DNA of 34,311 bases from an uncultured Bacteroidales bacterium (GCA_900319645.1 ONPG01000023.1:1-34311); one strand, 5' to 3'. Counted from the stretch's first letter, positions 1 through 6,251 are shown. The notes: a model not told the origin generated them from the sequence alone. Program-made: numbers and translations.

Positions 1-1
1 G

Positions 2-211
2 TATGTCAACGAGGAGCAATGGCAAGGCAGTGAACGCATCCAACTCAACTATATGGTCATGCTTGCACCGGTAGTAAAAAACTACAAGCAAGCAGGTGAT
101 ACATTGCACGCGAACCGACTCACACGCTATCTGAGTGCAGCCGTTACGAGAACGTCGCTTCCGCAAGAAGAAAAACAAAAGTATTTCAACCTACTGAGCG
201 ACAAAAAATGA
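2..211 (+). CDS. C-terminal end of an unidentified protein (partial)
   Basis: The window opens inside a reading frame that gives about 69 residues before a TGA at 209-211. The visible tail begins YVNEEQWQGSERIQLNYMVM and ends LSDKK; it is hydrophilic and probably helical, with no motif I recognise. Its stop overlaps the start of the sigma factor by four bases (ATGA), so the two are probably translationally coupled and co-transcribed. The start and most of the protein lie upstream of the window, so no function is proposed. It could belong to the same operon as the sigma factor only by chance of position. Confidence 0.55.
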   Translation, partial: YVNEEQWQGSERIQLNYMVMLAPVVKNYKQAGDTLHANRLTRYLSAAVTRTSLPQEEKQKYFNLLSDKK

Positions 212-780
212 TAACTCTGTTTATAAACTATAAGTCTCTTTCCGACGGGCAACTCATGGAGCGTGTTCGTCGGAAAGACGATGAGCACGCATTTGCAGAA
301 ATCTATCGCCGCTATGCCCGATTGTTGCAAGGTTTCTTCTTCCGCAGATTAGGCGGTGACGAAGAGAAAACTTCAGATCACATACAAGACACGTTCTTGA
401 AAGTGTGGTCTTCACGGTGGAATTATTCAGACGGACAACCGTTCCGCACATGGATTTTCACCATCGCCTACAATCTTTGCAAGAACACATATCGGCAAAA
501 TCAGCACGAGCAAGAGTATCTTGATTCGCTTCCGACGGACGAGCCGATTGCAGAAGACAGCACTCCGCTGAAATTGGATGCAGCAACATTTGATAGTGCT
601 TTACAACAAGAACTTGCCCGTCTCAATGAGGCGCAACAAATGTTGTTTGAACTTCGATTTACGCAGGAGTTAACCGTACCGGAAATAGCTGCAATTATTG
701 ATATTCCGGAAGGCACTGTCAAATCGCGCCTCAATACATTAACTAATTATCTACGACTAAAATTGAAAGATTATGAATAA
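208..780 (+). CDS. ECF-type RNA polymerase sigma-70 factor
   Basis: 190 residues, the normal size for an extracytoplasmic-function sigma factor. Region 2 is seen in residues about 20-90 (AFAEIYRRYARLLQGFFFRR, then DHIQDTFLKVW and the -10-recognition-like PFRTWIFTIAYNLCKNTYR). Region 4 is near residues 130-185, with a helix-turn-helix (LTVPEIAAIIDIPEGTVKSR) that should contact the -35 element. It directs core RNA polymerase to a small set of promoters. The gene overlaps the preceding gene by 4 bp and the following membrane protein by 8 bp, the usual sigma / anti-sigma arrangement. The stimulus and target promoters cannot be read here. A second ECF factor lies at 2844 but the two are not close in sequence. 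Confidence 0.9.
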   Translation: MITLFINYKSLSDGQLMERVRRKDDEHAFAEIYRRYARLLQGFFFRRLGGDEEKTSDHIQDTFLKVWSSRWNYSDGQPFRTWIFTIAYNLCKNTYRQNQHEQEYLDSLPTDEPIAEDSTPLKLDAATFDSALQQELARLNEAQQMLFELRFTQELTVPEIAAIIDIPEGTVKSRLNTLTNYLRLKLKDYE

Positions 781-1072
781 GACTTTTGAATCCCAACTAT
801 CTGCTTCTGCGCGTCGTATGCGCAAGCTATCGGAAAGCAATCTCTCTGTCTCTGTTCCCGAAACGATTGTCATTCCGCAAAAACGCACCCGTTATTGGGG
901 ATGGATCGCTACACCAGCTGCCGCTGCCGTTGGTCTGCTGATAGGACTTTTCATTCATCGCCCGGCAGAGCCTTCTAATAACTATACTGTACCTGTTGTA
1001 GTTGCTGCTGACAATTCCGGTCACAGCATTGTAGATGATGGAGCGGATTATAGCTTGTTAATATCACTCTAA
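773..1072 (+). CDS. Small single-span membrane protein, probable anti-sigma partner
   Basis: 99 residues. A cytoplasmic N-terminal segment of about 43 residues (MNKTFESQLSASARRMRKLS...) is followed by one membrane segment (WGWIATPAAAAVGLLIGLFI) and a short periplasmic tail. It starts inside the last codons of the upstream ECF sigma gene, so the two are translationally coupled. Position, topology and size fit an anti-sigma factor that holds the sigma factor at the inner membrane, although no zinc-finger anti-sigma motif (HxxxCxxC) is present. The function is inferred from context; it could instead be a co-regulated membrane protein. Confidence 0.6.
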   Translation: MNKTFESQLSASARRMRKLSESNLSVSVPETIVIPQKRTRYWGWIATPAAAAVGLLIGLFIHRPAEPSNNYTVPVVVAADNSGHSIVDDGADYSLLISL

Positions 1073-1170
1073 AGTTGGGGATTCGAACCCAAAATATAAA
1101 GATTCTTTTAGAAGTTCGAAGTAATGATATTACAAAACACTGTATTTCAGTAGTTTATAAAAACAGGAAA

Positions 1171-1204
1171 CGGGTAAATGAAATTCATTTTTACCCGTTT
1201 TTTA
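1171..1204 (+). terminator. Rho-independent terminator after the sigma/anti-sigma operon
   Basis: An inverted repeat with arms CGGGTAAATGAA and TTCATTT(TT)ACCCG, with a two-T bulge, is followed by a run of six or seven T. It lies about 100 bp past the stop of the membrane protein and can end the 208-1072 transcript. Its right arm is also the first of five TTACCCG repeats, so the two features share sequence. Confidence 0.7.
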
Positions 1205-1392
1205 CCCGATTCTTACCCGATTTTATAAAACGAACGCTGTAAACCATTGATTTACAGCGTTTGCAGAGAGTGAGGGATTCGCCCCCCGGGTACTTTCAAA
1301 CGCCTTTTGGGTATAATTTCCACGCCTGTTCAGCGGGTTAATATTTCAAAAGATTGTTTTCGTTCACACGGGCTTTACCCGATTTTTACCCG
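1191..1392. repeat. Phased TTACCCG direct repeats around a tRNA-Ser fragment (attachment-site-like)
   Basis: Five copies of TTACCCG lie at 1191, 1202, 1213, 1375 and 1386. Within each group the spacing is exactly 11 bp, about one helical turn. The two groups flank a copy of the tRNA-Ser 3' end at 1266-1281. A 10-bp-stem hairpin (ACGCTGTAAA ... TTTACAGCGT, about 1234-1260) lies between the first group and the core. Arm-type repeats on either side of a tRNA-derived core are how tyrosine-recombinase attachment sites are built, but no integrase gene is in the window. The 1073-1584 stretch otherwise holds only a T-arm-like fragment at about 1079-1092, the terminator and AT-rich DNA. Confidence 0.5.
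1266..1281 (-). repeat. Fragment of the tRNA-Ser 3' end
   Basis: Sixteen bases (GAGAGTGAGGGATTCG) are identical to the 3' acceptor/T-arm part of the intact tRNA-Ser gene at 4600-4688, with weaker similarity for several bases on each side, including TTGC before and a C-run after. No tRNA body is present. It is best read as an attachment-site core or the relic of one. Confidence 0.6.
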
Positions 1393-1584
1393 TTTTTCTT
1401 CACTTGGAAAAACTATGCAAAGGTACAAAAAAAATCTTGAATTATGCAAGTTTTTGAACTACTTTTTTTCCAAAAAATGATATATAGTTTTTCCAATAGT
1501 TTCCATTATTTGGAATAAATATGGAATTATCACTTGCAAAAAGATAGAATTCTCACTCAAAAATCTCTAAAATCACGCCATTCC

Positions 1585-1615
1585 TTGCATATATCGAAAA
1601 AAAGCAGTACCTTTG
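1585..1615 (+). promoter_or_regulatory. Bacteroidales promoter for the Fic gene
   Basis: TTGCATA begins at 1585 (-33) and TACCTTTG is at 1608-1615 (-7), 23 bp start to start. This puts the transcript start near 1622, so the reading frame that opens at 1534 cannot be used from its first ATG and the Fic start must be 1645 or 1690. Confidence 0.75.
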
Positions 1616-1625
1616 CAACCGGAAT

Positions 1626-1697
1626 TGGCGGTGTAAAATATAATATGGCGGTATTAAAACTGCCATTTGGCGGTGTAAACTTATATATTATGGCATC
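1626..1697 (+). promoter_or_regulatory. Duplicated leader motif over the Fic start (possible operator)
   Basis: TTGGCGGTGTAAA occurs at about 1626 and again about 46 bp later; each copy is followed by an AT-rich stretch and ATGGC, so each precedes a possible start codon (1645 and 1690). Between them ATGGCGGT and ACTGCCAT form an imperfect inverted repeat. The arrangement could be an operator pair or a duplicated translation start. The Fic protein ends in a winged-helix-like domain that could bind here. Confidence 0.4.
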
Positions 1698-2640
1698 AGA
1701 CTTACTAAAAAAGTTAGCTCAATGTGAGCGACAGCAACAACAATTATGGGCATTTAGGCCCTTGAGCAATGAAACGCTGCAATCGCTGCGCGAGTATTAT
1801 CGTGTCGGTTTAACCTATACGAGCAATGCGCTGGAGGGAAATAGTTTGACCGAATCTGAAACAAAGATTGTAATTGAAGACGGTTTAACTATCGAAGGCA
1901 AGCCGTTACGCGATGTGTACGAAGCTGTCGGACATGCAAAAGCATATGATTACCTCTACGAACTGAGCCATGATGCGCCCATTACAGAAGATACAATACG
2001 TACACTTCATAAACTATTCTATCAACAAATGGACCCAGAGAAAGCAGGTGAGTACAGAAAAGTACCTGTCTTTATCAGTGGCAGCCAATATGCCGTTGCA
2101 CCGGTAATGGAAATCAGAAAACGAATGCAACAACTAGTACAATGGTACACGAATCATGAGGGAAAACTTCATCCCGTTTTACTGGCGGCGGAACTACACA
2201 AACGGTTTGTATACATCCATCCGTTTATTGATGGCAACGGTCGGGTAGCACGGTTGTTAATGAATTTGGCATTGCTGCGCAACGATTATAATATCGCTAT
2301 CATTCCAGCTATTACCCGGTCCGAATATGTTGCAGCTTTGGAAGCGGGACATAAAGACGCGGCGGTTTTCAATAGTTTTATTGCCGATCGGTTGATTATG
2401 ACCCAATTGGATATCCTGCGCCTGTTCCAAGCCAATGAACCGACACCAAAAGCCGAAGATTTTGCCAAACGTCTGTTAGAAACAATTACAAACACTCCTG
2501 GGCTTAATGCTCCTTTGCTTTCTGCTCGCTTAGGTCGCAGTCTACGTACCACCCAGCGCTATCTTAAGCAACTGACCGAAAGCAAACAAATCTCCTTCCG
2601 CGGTGTTGCTAAAAAGGGCGGCTATTATCCGGAAATTTGA
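1690..2640 (+). CDS. Class II Fic/DOC family protein (probable AMPylase)
   Basis: 316 residues from the ATG at 1690. The Fic motif HPFIDGNGRVAR (residues about 177-188) is complete, including the catalytic His and the GNGR phosphate-binding loop, so nucleotide transfer, usually AMP from ATP onto a protein hydroxyl, is expected. An inhibitory-helix motif, SNALEG (about residues 45-50, pattern S/TxxxE-G/N), lies N-terminal to the Fic core and marks a class II, self-inhibited enzyme. The last 60 residues look like a winged helix (LLSARLGRSLRTTQRYLKQL), as in Bacteroides Fic proteins of known structure. No separate antitoxin gene is adjacent, as expected when inhibition is internal. The start at 1645 would add 15 residues. 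The target protein is unknown. Confidence 0.88.
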   Translation: MASDLLKKLAQCERQQQQLWAFRPLSNETLQSLREYYRVGLTYTSNALEGNSLTESETKIVIEDGLTIEGKPLRDVYEAVGHAKAYDYLYELSHDAPITEDTIRTLHKLFYQQMDPEKAGEYRKVPVFISGSQYAVAPVMEIRKRMQQLVQWYTNHEGKLHPVLLAAELHKRFVYIHPFIDGNGRVARLLMNLALLRNDYNIAIIPAITRSEYVAALEAGHKDAAVFNSFIADRLIMTQLDILRLFQANEPTPKAEDFAKRLLETITNTPGLNAPLLSARLGRSLRTTQRYLKQLTESKQISFRGVAKKGGYYPEI

Positions 2641-2660
2641 TGATATATATATCATCTTTT
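2639..2660 (+). terminator. Perfect palindrome plus T-run after fic
   Basis: GATGATATATATATCATC (2639-2656) is a perfect 18-bp palindrome overlapping the Fic stop codon and is followed by TTTT. It is AT-rich, so termination may be weak. Confidence 0.5.
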
Positions 2661-2661
2661 C

Positions 2662-2693
2662 TTGCTTATATCAAAAAAAAAGCAGTACCTTTG
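2662..2693 (+). promoter_or_regulatory. Promoter that is a near copy of the fic promoter
   Basis: TTGC at 2662 and TACCTTTG at 2686-2693 sit in a block that closely matches 1583-1623, sharing the A-run, GCAGTACCTTTGC and the following ACCG. No gene starts directly behind it; the next start is at 2844. It probably adds an upstream transcript for the second sigma locus, or is a duplication relic. Confidence 0.6.
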
Positions 2694-2738
2694 CGACCGA
2701 ATTTGAACGCAAGGGTACTATTAAAACGACACCCGATA

Positions 2739-2776
2739 GTTTGACTTGTGTATTTCAGAAAATAATAGTATCTTTG
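2739..2776 (+). promoter_or_regulatory. Housekeeping-type promoter before the second sigma locus
   Basis: TATCTTTG at 2769-2776 has a TTG-rich element about 23 bp upstream (TTTGACTTGTGTA, 2740-2752). Transcription would start near 2783 and run into the sigma gene at 2844, in addition to the ECF-type promoter at 2805. Confidence 0.55.
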
Positions 2777-2804
2777 TAAAGATTTTGAAAAAATGCATTA
2801 AATA

Positions 2805-2831
2805 GTGTAACCTTTTTGCAATTTCTGTATC
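2805..2831 (+). promoter_or_regulatory. Candidate ECF-sigma promoter (autoregulatory)
   Basis: GTGTAACCTTTTTGCA is followed after a fixed gap by GTATCA and AAATAGA. The same two-part pattern with the same 14-bp gap between AACC and GTAT is found at 3685-3710, before the third gene of the locus. AACC-type -35 elements with a GTAT/CGTAT -10 are typical of ECF promoters in Bacteroidota. The start codon at 2844 is only about 6 bp from the predicted transcript start. Confidence 0.6.
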
Positions 2832-2843
2832 AAATAAATAGAC

Positions 2844-3392
2844 ATGGCATTTCGTCCGACAGACATAGAACTGATACGCGAGGTGTTGCAGGATGGCAAT
2901 GCACGTGCGTTTGAGACACTGATGAAGCGGTACACCTCTTCTGTTTATGGCGCCGCTATGCGTCTGATGAAAGATGAAGACGATGCACAGGAAGTGACCC
3001 AAATGGCTTTCATTCAGGCGTACCGGCAGTTGGATAGCTGGCGCGGTGAAAACTTCGGCTCGTGGGTAACCATCATTGCTAATCATATCGCGTTGCGGAT
3101 GTTGGAGAAAGAGAAACGAAGGCAGACAGAGCCGCTGGATGAAAACACTGATCCTCCGAATGAAGAATACAACGAGCAGAGAGAGTTGCAGTTACAAGCA
3201 TTGGAGAATGCAATCACCCGACTATCTGAAGATGAACGGCAAATCATCCAATGGCATTATTACGAGGGAGTGTCGCTGCAAACTATCGCACAACGCATCG
3301 GGCAGACGGAAAACAATATTAAAGTACGAATCTTCCGCATTCGGGAGAAATTAAAAAAGAAGATAGAAAATGAATACACAAATGACAGATAA
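2844..3392 (+). CDS. ECF-type RNA polymerase sigma-70 factor
   Basis: 182 residues. Region 2 spans about residues 20-95 (AFETLMKRYTSSVYGAAMRL, DAQEVTQMAFIQAYRQLDSW, FGSWVTIIANHIALRMLEKE) and region 4 about 125-175 (LSEDERQIIQWHYYEGVSLQ then TIAQRIGQTENNIKVRIFRI). It recruits RNA polymerase to a small regulon. The gene is followed with overlap by a two-span membrane protein and then by a DUF6249 protein, a gene order I know from other Bacteroidales. Two matching promoters, one before this gene and one before DUF6249, suggest that it activates its own locus. Alternative housekeeping promoters lie at 2662 and 2739. Confidence 0.92.
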   Translation: MAFRPTDIELIREVLQDGNARAFETLMKRYTSSVYGAAMRLMKDEDDAQEVTQMAFIQAYRQLDSWRGENFGSWVTIIANHIALRMLEKEKRRQTEPLDENTDPPNEEYNEQRELQLQALENAITRLSEDERQIIQWHYYEGVSLQTIAQRIGQTENNIKVRIFRIREKLKKKIENEYTNDR

Positions 3393-3690
3393 AGACTTAG
3401 ACCTGCTCTTTGCTGAGAGCGCCAAGCGGCTACCAGACGTCGAGCAGATTAACACCGCAGTTATGCACACCGTGCGCCAGGACTTGCGGCTAAAGACGCT
3501 GCGCAAGTGGGCAAAGCTATTAGGTATTTGTTTCGGGCTACCGGTAGCTGTAGTGGTGTATATCTATGCGCTTTTTGTCTTTATGCCGGAGATGCCGGAA
3601 CAGTTACGGATTTTGAGTCTCGCCCTGCCGATTGCCACCATCCTTTTTCTGGCTGCACAAAAAATCCGTTATTTCTCGCCGGATGTGTAA
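3370..3690 (+). CDS. Two-span membrane protein, probable anti-sigma factor
   Basis: 106 residues. The N-terminal 45 residues are charged and cytoplasmic (MTDKDLDLLFAESAKRLPDV...), followed by two membrane segments (LLGICFGLPVAVVVYIYALF and ILSLALPIATILFLAA). It overlaps the sigma gene by 23 bp from the first ATG, or 11 bp from the ATG at 3382. Coupling to an ECF sigma factor and the cytoplasmic-domain-plus-membrane layout suggest that it sequesters the sigma factor. No zinc-binding anti-sigma motif is visible, so the role rests on context. Confidence 0.6.
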   Translation: MNTQMTDKDLDLLFAESAKRLPDVEQINTAVMHTVRQDLRLKTLRKWAKLLGICFGLPVAVVVYIYALFVFMPEMPEQLRILSLALPIATILFLAAQKIRYFSPDV

Positions 3691-3756
3691 CCTTTTCGCA
3701 CTCCGCGTATCATACAAATAGAGGAGCATACTAGTCAACTCCCTAAAATAACTTTG
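3685..3756 (+). promoter_or_regulatory. Second ECF-type promoter plus a housekeeping promoter before DUF6249
   Basis: GTGTAACCTTTTCGCA (3685-3700) and GTATCA from 3707 repeat the pattern found before the sigma gene at 2805 with the same spacing. Further down, TAACTTTG at 3749-3756 is a housekeeping-type -7 element. Because that element overlaps the ATG at 3754, the true start of the next gene is the ATG at 3781. Confidence 0.6.
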
Positions 3757-3780
3757 TTAAACAATTTAAATTTATACATT

Positions 3781-4206
3781 ATGGAATTAATATCTGATAA
3801 TTTTCTTGGTTTAGTAGCCATTATTTTTATATTTGGCATGCCTGTGATTGCCGTTGTAATGGTTTTCTGGTCCTCAATGCACAAGAAGACCAAAGACAAA
3901 GAAATTCGTCAACTCATCATTGAGAATCATGTGGATCCAGAAACAGCTAAGTTGCTTATTGACGAGCCTAAAAAAGCCCCAAAGCCCGGCACGATTGATC
4001 TTGGCACACTTCGCACCTCTTGCATGTTGCTTGGTGTGGGGCTTGGAGCACTCGTCAACTGGTTGGCGAATATAGCAACCAAAAACATCTATTTCTGGCT
4101 GATTATCGCTTTTGGTGTCGGTATCGGAATGCTCTGCTCCTTCCTCGTAGAATTGCGCCTTGCAAAGAAACAACATCCTACCGAGGATAATTGGAAAGAT
4201 GAGTAG
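3781..4206 (+). CDS. DUF6249-like membrane protein
   Basis: 141 residues from the ATG at 3781 (MELISDNF...). There is an N-terminal membrane segment (FLGLVAIIFIFGMPVIAVVMVFW region), a charged linker containing IRQLIIENHVDPETAKLLI, and two more membrane segments near the C-terminus (TSCMLLGVGLGALVNWLANI and YFWLIIAFGVGIGMLCSFLV). This layout fits the DUF6249 family of Bacteroidota, commonly encoded beside ECF sigma / membrane-protein pairs. It is likely an inner-membrane component of the envelope response controlled by the sigma factor at 2844. Its biochemical role is not known. Confidence 0.65.
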   Translation: MELISDNFLGLVAIIFIFGMPVIAVVMVFWSSMHKKTKDKEIRQLIIENHVDPETAKLLIDEPKKAPKPGTIDLGTLRTSCMLLGVGLGALVNWLANIATKNIYFWLIIAFGVGIGMLCSFLVELRLAKKQHPTEDNWKDE

Positions 4207-4270
4207 GTCATAGAGATAGCTTAATAGGCTAGAGTTTCTTAGAAAAGGATATGTCAATACATTCAAAAAG

Positions 4271-4302
4271 GTTCCTTGAACAAGTTTCAAGGAATCTTTT
4301 TT
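4271..4302 (+). terminator. Rho-independent terminator of the second sigma locus
   Basis: TTCCTTGAA and TTTCAAGGAA form a stem of about nine pairs with a four-base loop, followed by six T. It lies 65 bp past the stop of the DUF6249-like gene. Confidence 0.75.
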
Positions 4303-4320
4303 ATGCTGTAAATCAGTAGT

Positions 4321-4337
4321 GAGAGTGAGGGATTCGA
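4321..4337 (-). repeat. Second fragment of the tRNA-Ser 3' end
   Basis: GAGAGTGAGGGATTCGA is identical to 17 bases of the 3' end of tRNA-Ser (4602-4618). Downstream the sequence departs at once into unrelated GC-richer DNA. It is another copy of the attachment-like core seen at 1266. Confidence 0.6.
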
Positions 4338-4431
4338 GGGCACCGACATTGCCTATGGCAATCCCACCTCGAAAACCCTAATGCCTGCCGGCGGCATCCT
4401 GGGCAAAGCTGCGAGTCGGAAAGCCGGGTGA
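4321..4431 (+). other. Coding-like fragment fused to the tRNA-Ser repeat
   Basis: From the tRNA-like repeat an open frame reads SESEGFEGTDIAYGNPTSKT and continues MPAGGILGKAASRKAG to a TGA at 4429-4431. The composition is GC-richer than its surroundings and reads like the C-terminus of a protein, but there is no start codon or promoter, and a TAA lies just upstream. It may be the end of a gene left by a lost element; it may also be chance. Confidence 0.25.
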
Positions 4432-4579
4432 TTAGCAGAAACTAAACGACACGATGTGTCTGCTATTATTGTTCGCTATGTCCGCCCTATAAGAGCAAGC
4501 TCTCCTATGTCAGACCTATCGCACAATAATAAACGGAAGCCCAATGGACATCCGTTTATCGTTTCTGCCAATCACCCGG
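4424..4579. repeat. Long imperfect inverted repeat (MITE-like or structured RNA)
   Basis: CCGGGTGATTAGCAGAAAC at the left end pairs with GTTTCTGCCAATCACCCGG at the right end (one mismatch). Further in, TATTATTGTTCGCTATGTC pairs with GACCTATCGCACAATAATA with three mismatches, and GAGC/GCTC closes the centre. The whole 156 bp can fold back on itself. No protein is supported here. Its position between a tRNA-Ser fragment and the intact tRNA-Ser suggests a small non-autonomous element or a remnant of one. Confidence 0.5.
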
Positions 4580-4588
4580 TTTCCCGAG

Positions 4589-4606
4589 CTCTCCGCTTGC
4601 GGAGAG
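4589..4606. repeat. Hairpin overlapping the tRNA-Ser 3' end
   Basis: CTCTCCGC-TT-GCGGAGAG is a perfect 8-bp inverted repeat. Its right half is the acceptor 3' strand of the tRNA gene. In the transcript it could serve as a processing or termination hairpin that competes with the acceptor stem. There is no T-run after it. Confidence 0.45.
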
Positions 4607-4688
4607 TGAGGGATTCGAACCCCCGATACGACGTAATGCGTATACCGCATTTCGAGTGCGGCTCTTTCGACCACTCAGACAACTCTCC
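4600..4688 (-). tRNA. tRNA-Ser (anticodon CGA)
   Basis: On the minus strand the acceptor arm GGAGAGT (4688-4682) pairs with ACTCTCC (4607-4601), with a discriminator G at 4600. The anticodon stem-loop is CCGCA-CTCGAAA-TGCGG, so the anticodon is CGA and the codon read is UCG. A long variable arm and the T-arm GGGGGTTCGAATCCC follow, as in class II serine tRNAs. The CCA end is not encoded (CAA follows). A promoter of the phylum type lies 74 bp upstream at 4762-4793. Copies of its 3' end at 1266 and 4321 suggest that it serves as an integration target. Confidence 0.95.
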
Positions 4689-4761
4689 TTCGCGTTCGCA
4701 AACGCTCCGCTTTTTAGCCACAAAAGACCTTGCGGATATGCTTGTTTCACGAAAGCGGGTG

Positions 4762-4793
4762 CAAAGATACTGCTTTTTTTTGACATATGCAAA
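4762..4793 (-). promoter_or_regulatory. Promoter for tRNA-Ser
   Basis: Read on the minus strand, TTTGC (4793-4789) is followed by TATCTTTG (4769-4762) at the standard spacing. It is divergent from the glyA promoter. Confidence 0.75.
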
Positions 4794-4818
4794 CTTTTTT
4801 GCAATTTATCGCGTTTTT

Positions 4819-4850
4819 TTTGTTTATATGGAAAAAAAATAGTACCTTTG
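4819..4850 (+). promoter_or_regulatory. glyA promoter
   Basis: TTTG at 4819-4822 and TACCTTTG at 4843-4850, 24 bp start to start, give a leader of about 55 nt before the glyA ATG at 4914. Confidence 0.75.
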
Positions 4851-4913
4851 CACAAGAAATTCATTCGAACTAACAAAATTTGAGAATAATTTTTATTAAA
4901 TCCAATAGAATCT

Positions 4914-6209
4914 ATGAACCGTGACACAGAGATTTTTGACGTCATCCGCCGTGAGCGCGAACGTCAGATGAAAGGCATCGAACTGATTGCCAGTGAGAAC
5001 TTCGTGAGCGACCAGGTATTGGAATCCATGGGCAGCGTACTGACCAACAAATACGCTGAGGGCTATCCCGGTCACCGTTACTACGGCGGGTGTGAAGTGG
5101 TGGACATAGCGGAGAACATCGCCCGCGACCGTCTCAAACAACTCTACCATGCCGAGTATGTGAACGTACAACCCCACTCGGGCGCCCAAGCCAATATGGC
5201 TGTTTTTATGGCATGTCTGAAAGCCGGTGACACTTTCATGGGCCTCAACCTCAGCCACGGCGGGCATCTGAGCCACGGCTCGGCTGTCAATTTCAGCGGG
5301 CTGATGTTCCATGCCGTTGGTTACGATCTGAACGAGGCCACAGGTCGTGTGGATTACGACGATCTGGAGATGAAAGCGCGCACGCACAAACCTAAGTTGA
5401 TCATCGCAGGAGCGAGTGCATACAGCCGCGAATGGGACTACGCACGTATTCGCCGCGTGGCGGATGAGATAGGCGCCATCTTCATGGTGGACATGGCTCA
5501 TCCGGCAGGATTGATTGCCGCAGGGTTGCTGGACAACCCGCTGCAATACGCACATATCGTCACATCCACCACCCACAAGACCCTGCGCGGTCCGCGCGGA
5601 GGCGTTATTCTCATGGGCAAGGATTTTGACAACCCGTGGGGAAAGACCACGCCCAAAGGCGAGATCAAGAAAATGTCCGCCCTACTCGATTCTGCCGTTT
5701 TCCCGGGCACACAAGGCGGTCCGTTGGAGCATGTGATTGCCGCCAAAGCAGTGGCATTCGGCGAAGCGCTCACCGAGGATTTCAAGACTTATCAGAAACA
5801 AGTGAAGACCAACGCAGCCGTGATGGCTCAGGCTTTTATGGACAAAGGCTACAAAGTGATCTCCGGCGGAACCGACAATCACTCGATGCTCATCGACCTG
5901 CGAACCAAGTTCCCCGAGTTAACCGGCAAGGTGGCGGAGCAGGCTCTGGTGAGTGCCGACATCACCACCAACAAGAACATGGTTCCTTTTGACAGCCGCA
6001 GTGCCTTCCAGACCTCCGGTCTGCGTTTCGGAACACCGGCCATCACTACCCGTGGTCTGAAAGAGGACAAGATGGCTTGGATAGTAGAACTCATCGACCG
6101 CGTACTGACAGACGTGCAAGGAAACAGCATACCTAACACCAAAGTGATAGATATGGTACGCGAGGAAGTGAACCGGGAGATGAAACAACACCCGCTTTTT
6201 GCGTGGTAA
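4914..6209 (+). CDS. glyA: Serine hydroxymethyltransferase
   Basis: 431 residues, full length for the family. The enzyme uses pyridoxal phosphate and tetrahydrofolate to interconvert serine and glycine, giving 5,10-methylene-THF for one-carbon metabolism in the cytoplasm. The N-terminus (IRREREQ-like, then [20 protein letters not shown]) and [19 protein letters not shown] are classic. The PLP lysine is in [14 protein letters not shown] (about residue 228), and [20 protein letters not shown] follows. It is transcribed alone from its own promoter. A long inverted repeat past the stop is shared with the convergent AraC gene. Confidence 0.97.
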   Translation: MNRDTEIFDVIRRERERQMKGIELIASENFVSDQVLESMGSVLTNKYAEGYPGHRYYGGCEVVDIAENIARDRLKQLYHAEYVNVQPHSGAQANMAVFMACLKAGDTFMGLNLSHGGHLSHGSAVNFSGLMFHAVGYDLNEATGRVDYDDLEMKARTHKPKLIIAGASAYSREWDYARIRRVADEIGAIFMVDMAHPAGLIAAGLLDNPLQYAHIVTSTTHKTLRGPRGGVILMGKDFDNPWGKTTPKGEIKKMSALLDSAVFPGTQGGPLEHVIAAKAVAFGEALTEDFKTYQKQVKTNAAVMAQAFMDKGYKVISGGTDNHSMLIDLRTKFPELTGKVAEQALVSADITTNKNMVPFDSRSAFQTSGLRFGTPAITTRGLKEDKMAWIVELIDRVLTDVQGNSIPNTKVIDMVREEVNREMKQHPLFAW

Positions 6210-6220
6210 GACTAAAAAGA

Positions 6221-6251
6221 CAAACAGAAGCACTCACACGTGCTTCTGTTT
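6221..6251 (-). terminator. Convergent terminator between glyA and the AraC gene
   Basis: CAAACAGAAGCAC (6221-6233) and GTGCTTCTGTTTG (6239-6251) are perfect 13-bp inverted arms around TCACA. On the minus strand the stem is followed by TCTTTTT, so it works best for the AraC gene, whose last codons lie in the right arm. On the plus strand there is no T-run, but the stem may still protect the glyA mRNA end. Confidence 0.7.

Noticed and set aside
1073-1100. A second tRNA gene suggested by GGGGATTCGAACCC
   Set aside because: Only a T-arm-like fragment is present; no acceptor, anticodon or D-arm can be found around it.
1534-1644. Extended N-terminus of the Fic protein from the ATG at 1534
   Set aside because: The promoter at 1585-1615 lies downstream of that ATG, and the extra residues have no family support.
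4456-4945. Reading frames across tRNA-Ser on both strands
   Set aside because: They run through the tRNA gene and the inverted repeat and have no promoter or protein-like composition.
5498-6233. Long reading frames opposite glyA, and similar antisense frames opposite the other large genes
   Set aside because: They are shadows of strongly supported genes in GC-richer coding DNA, without promoters or recognisable domains.
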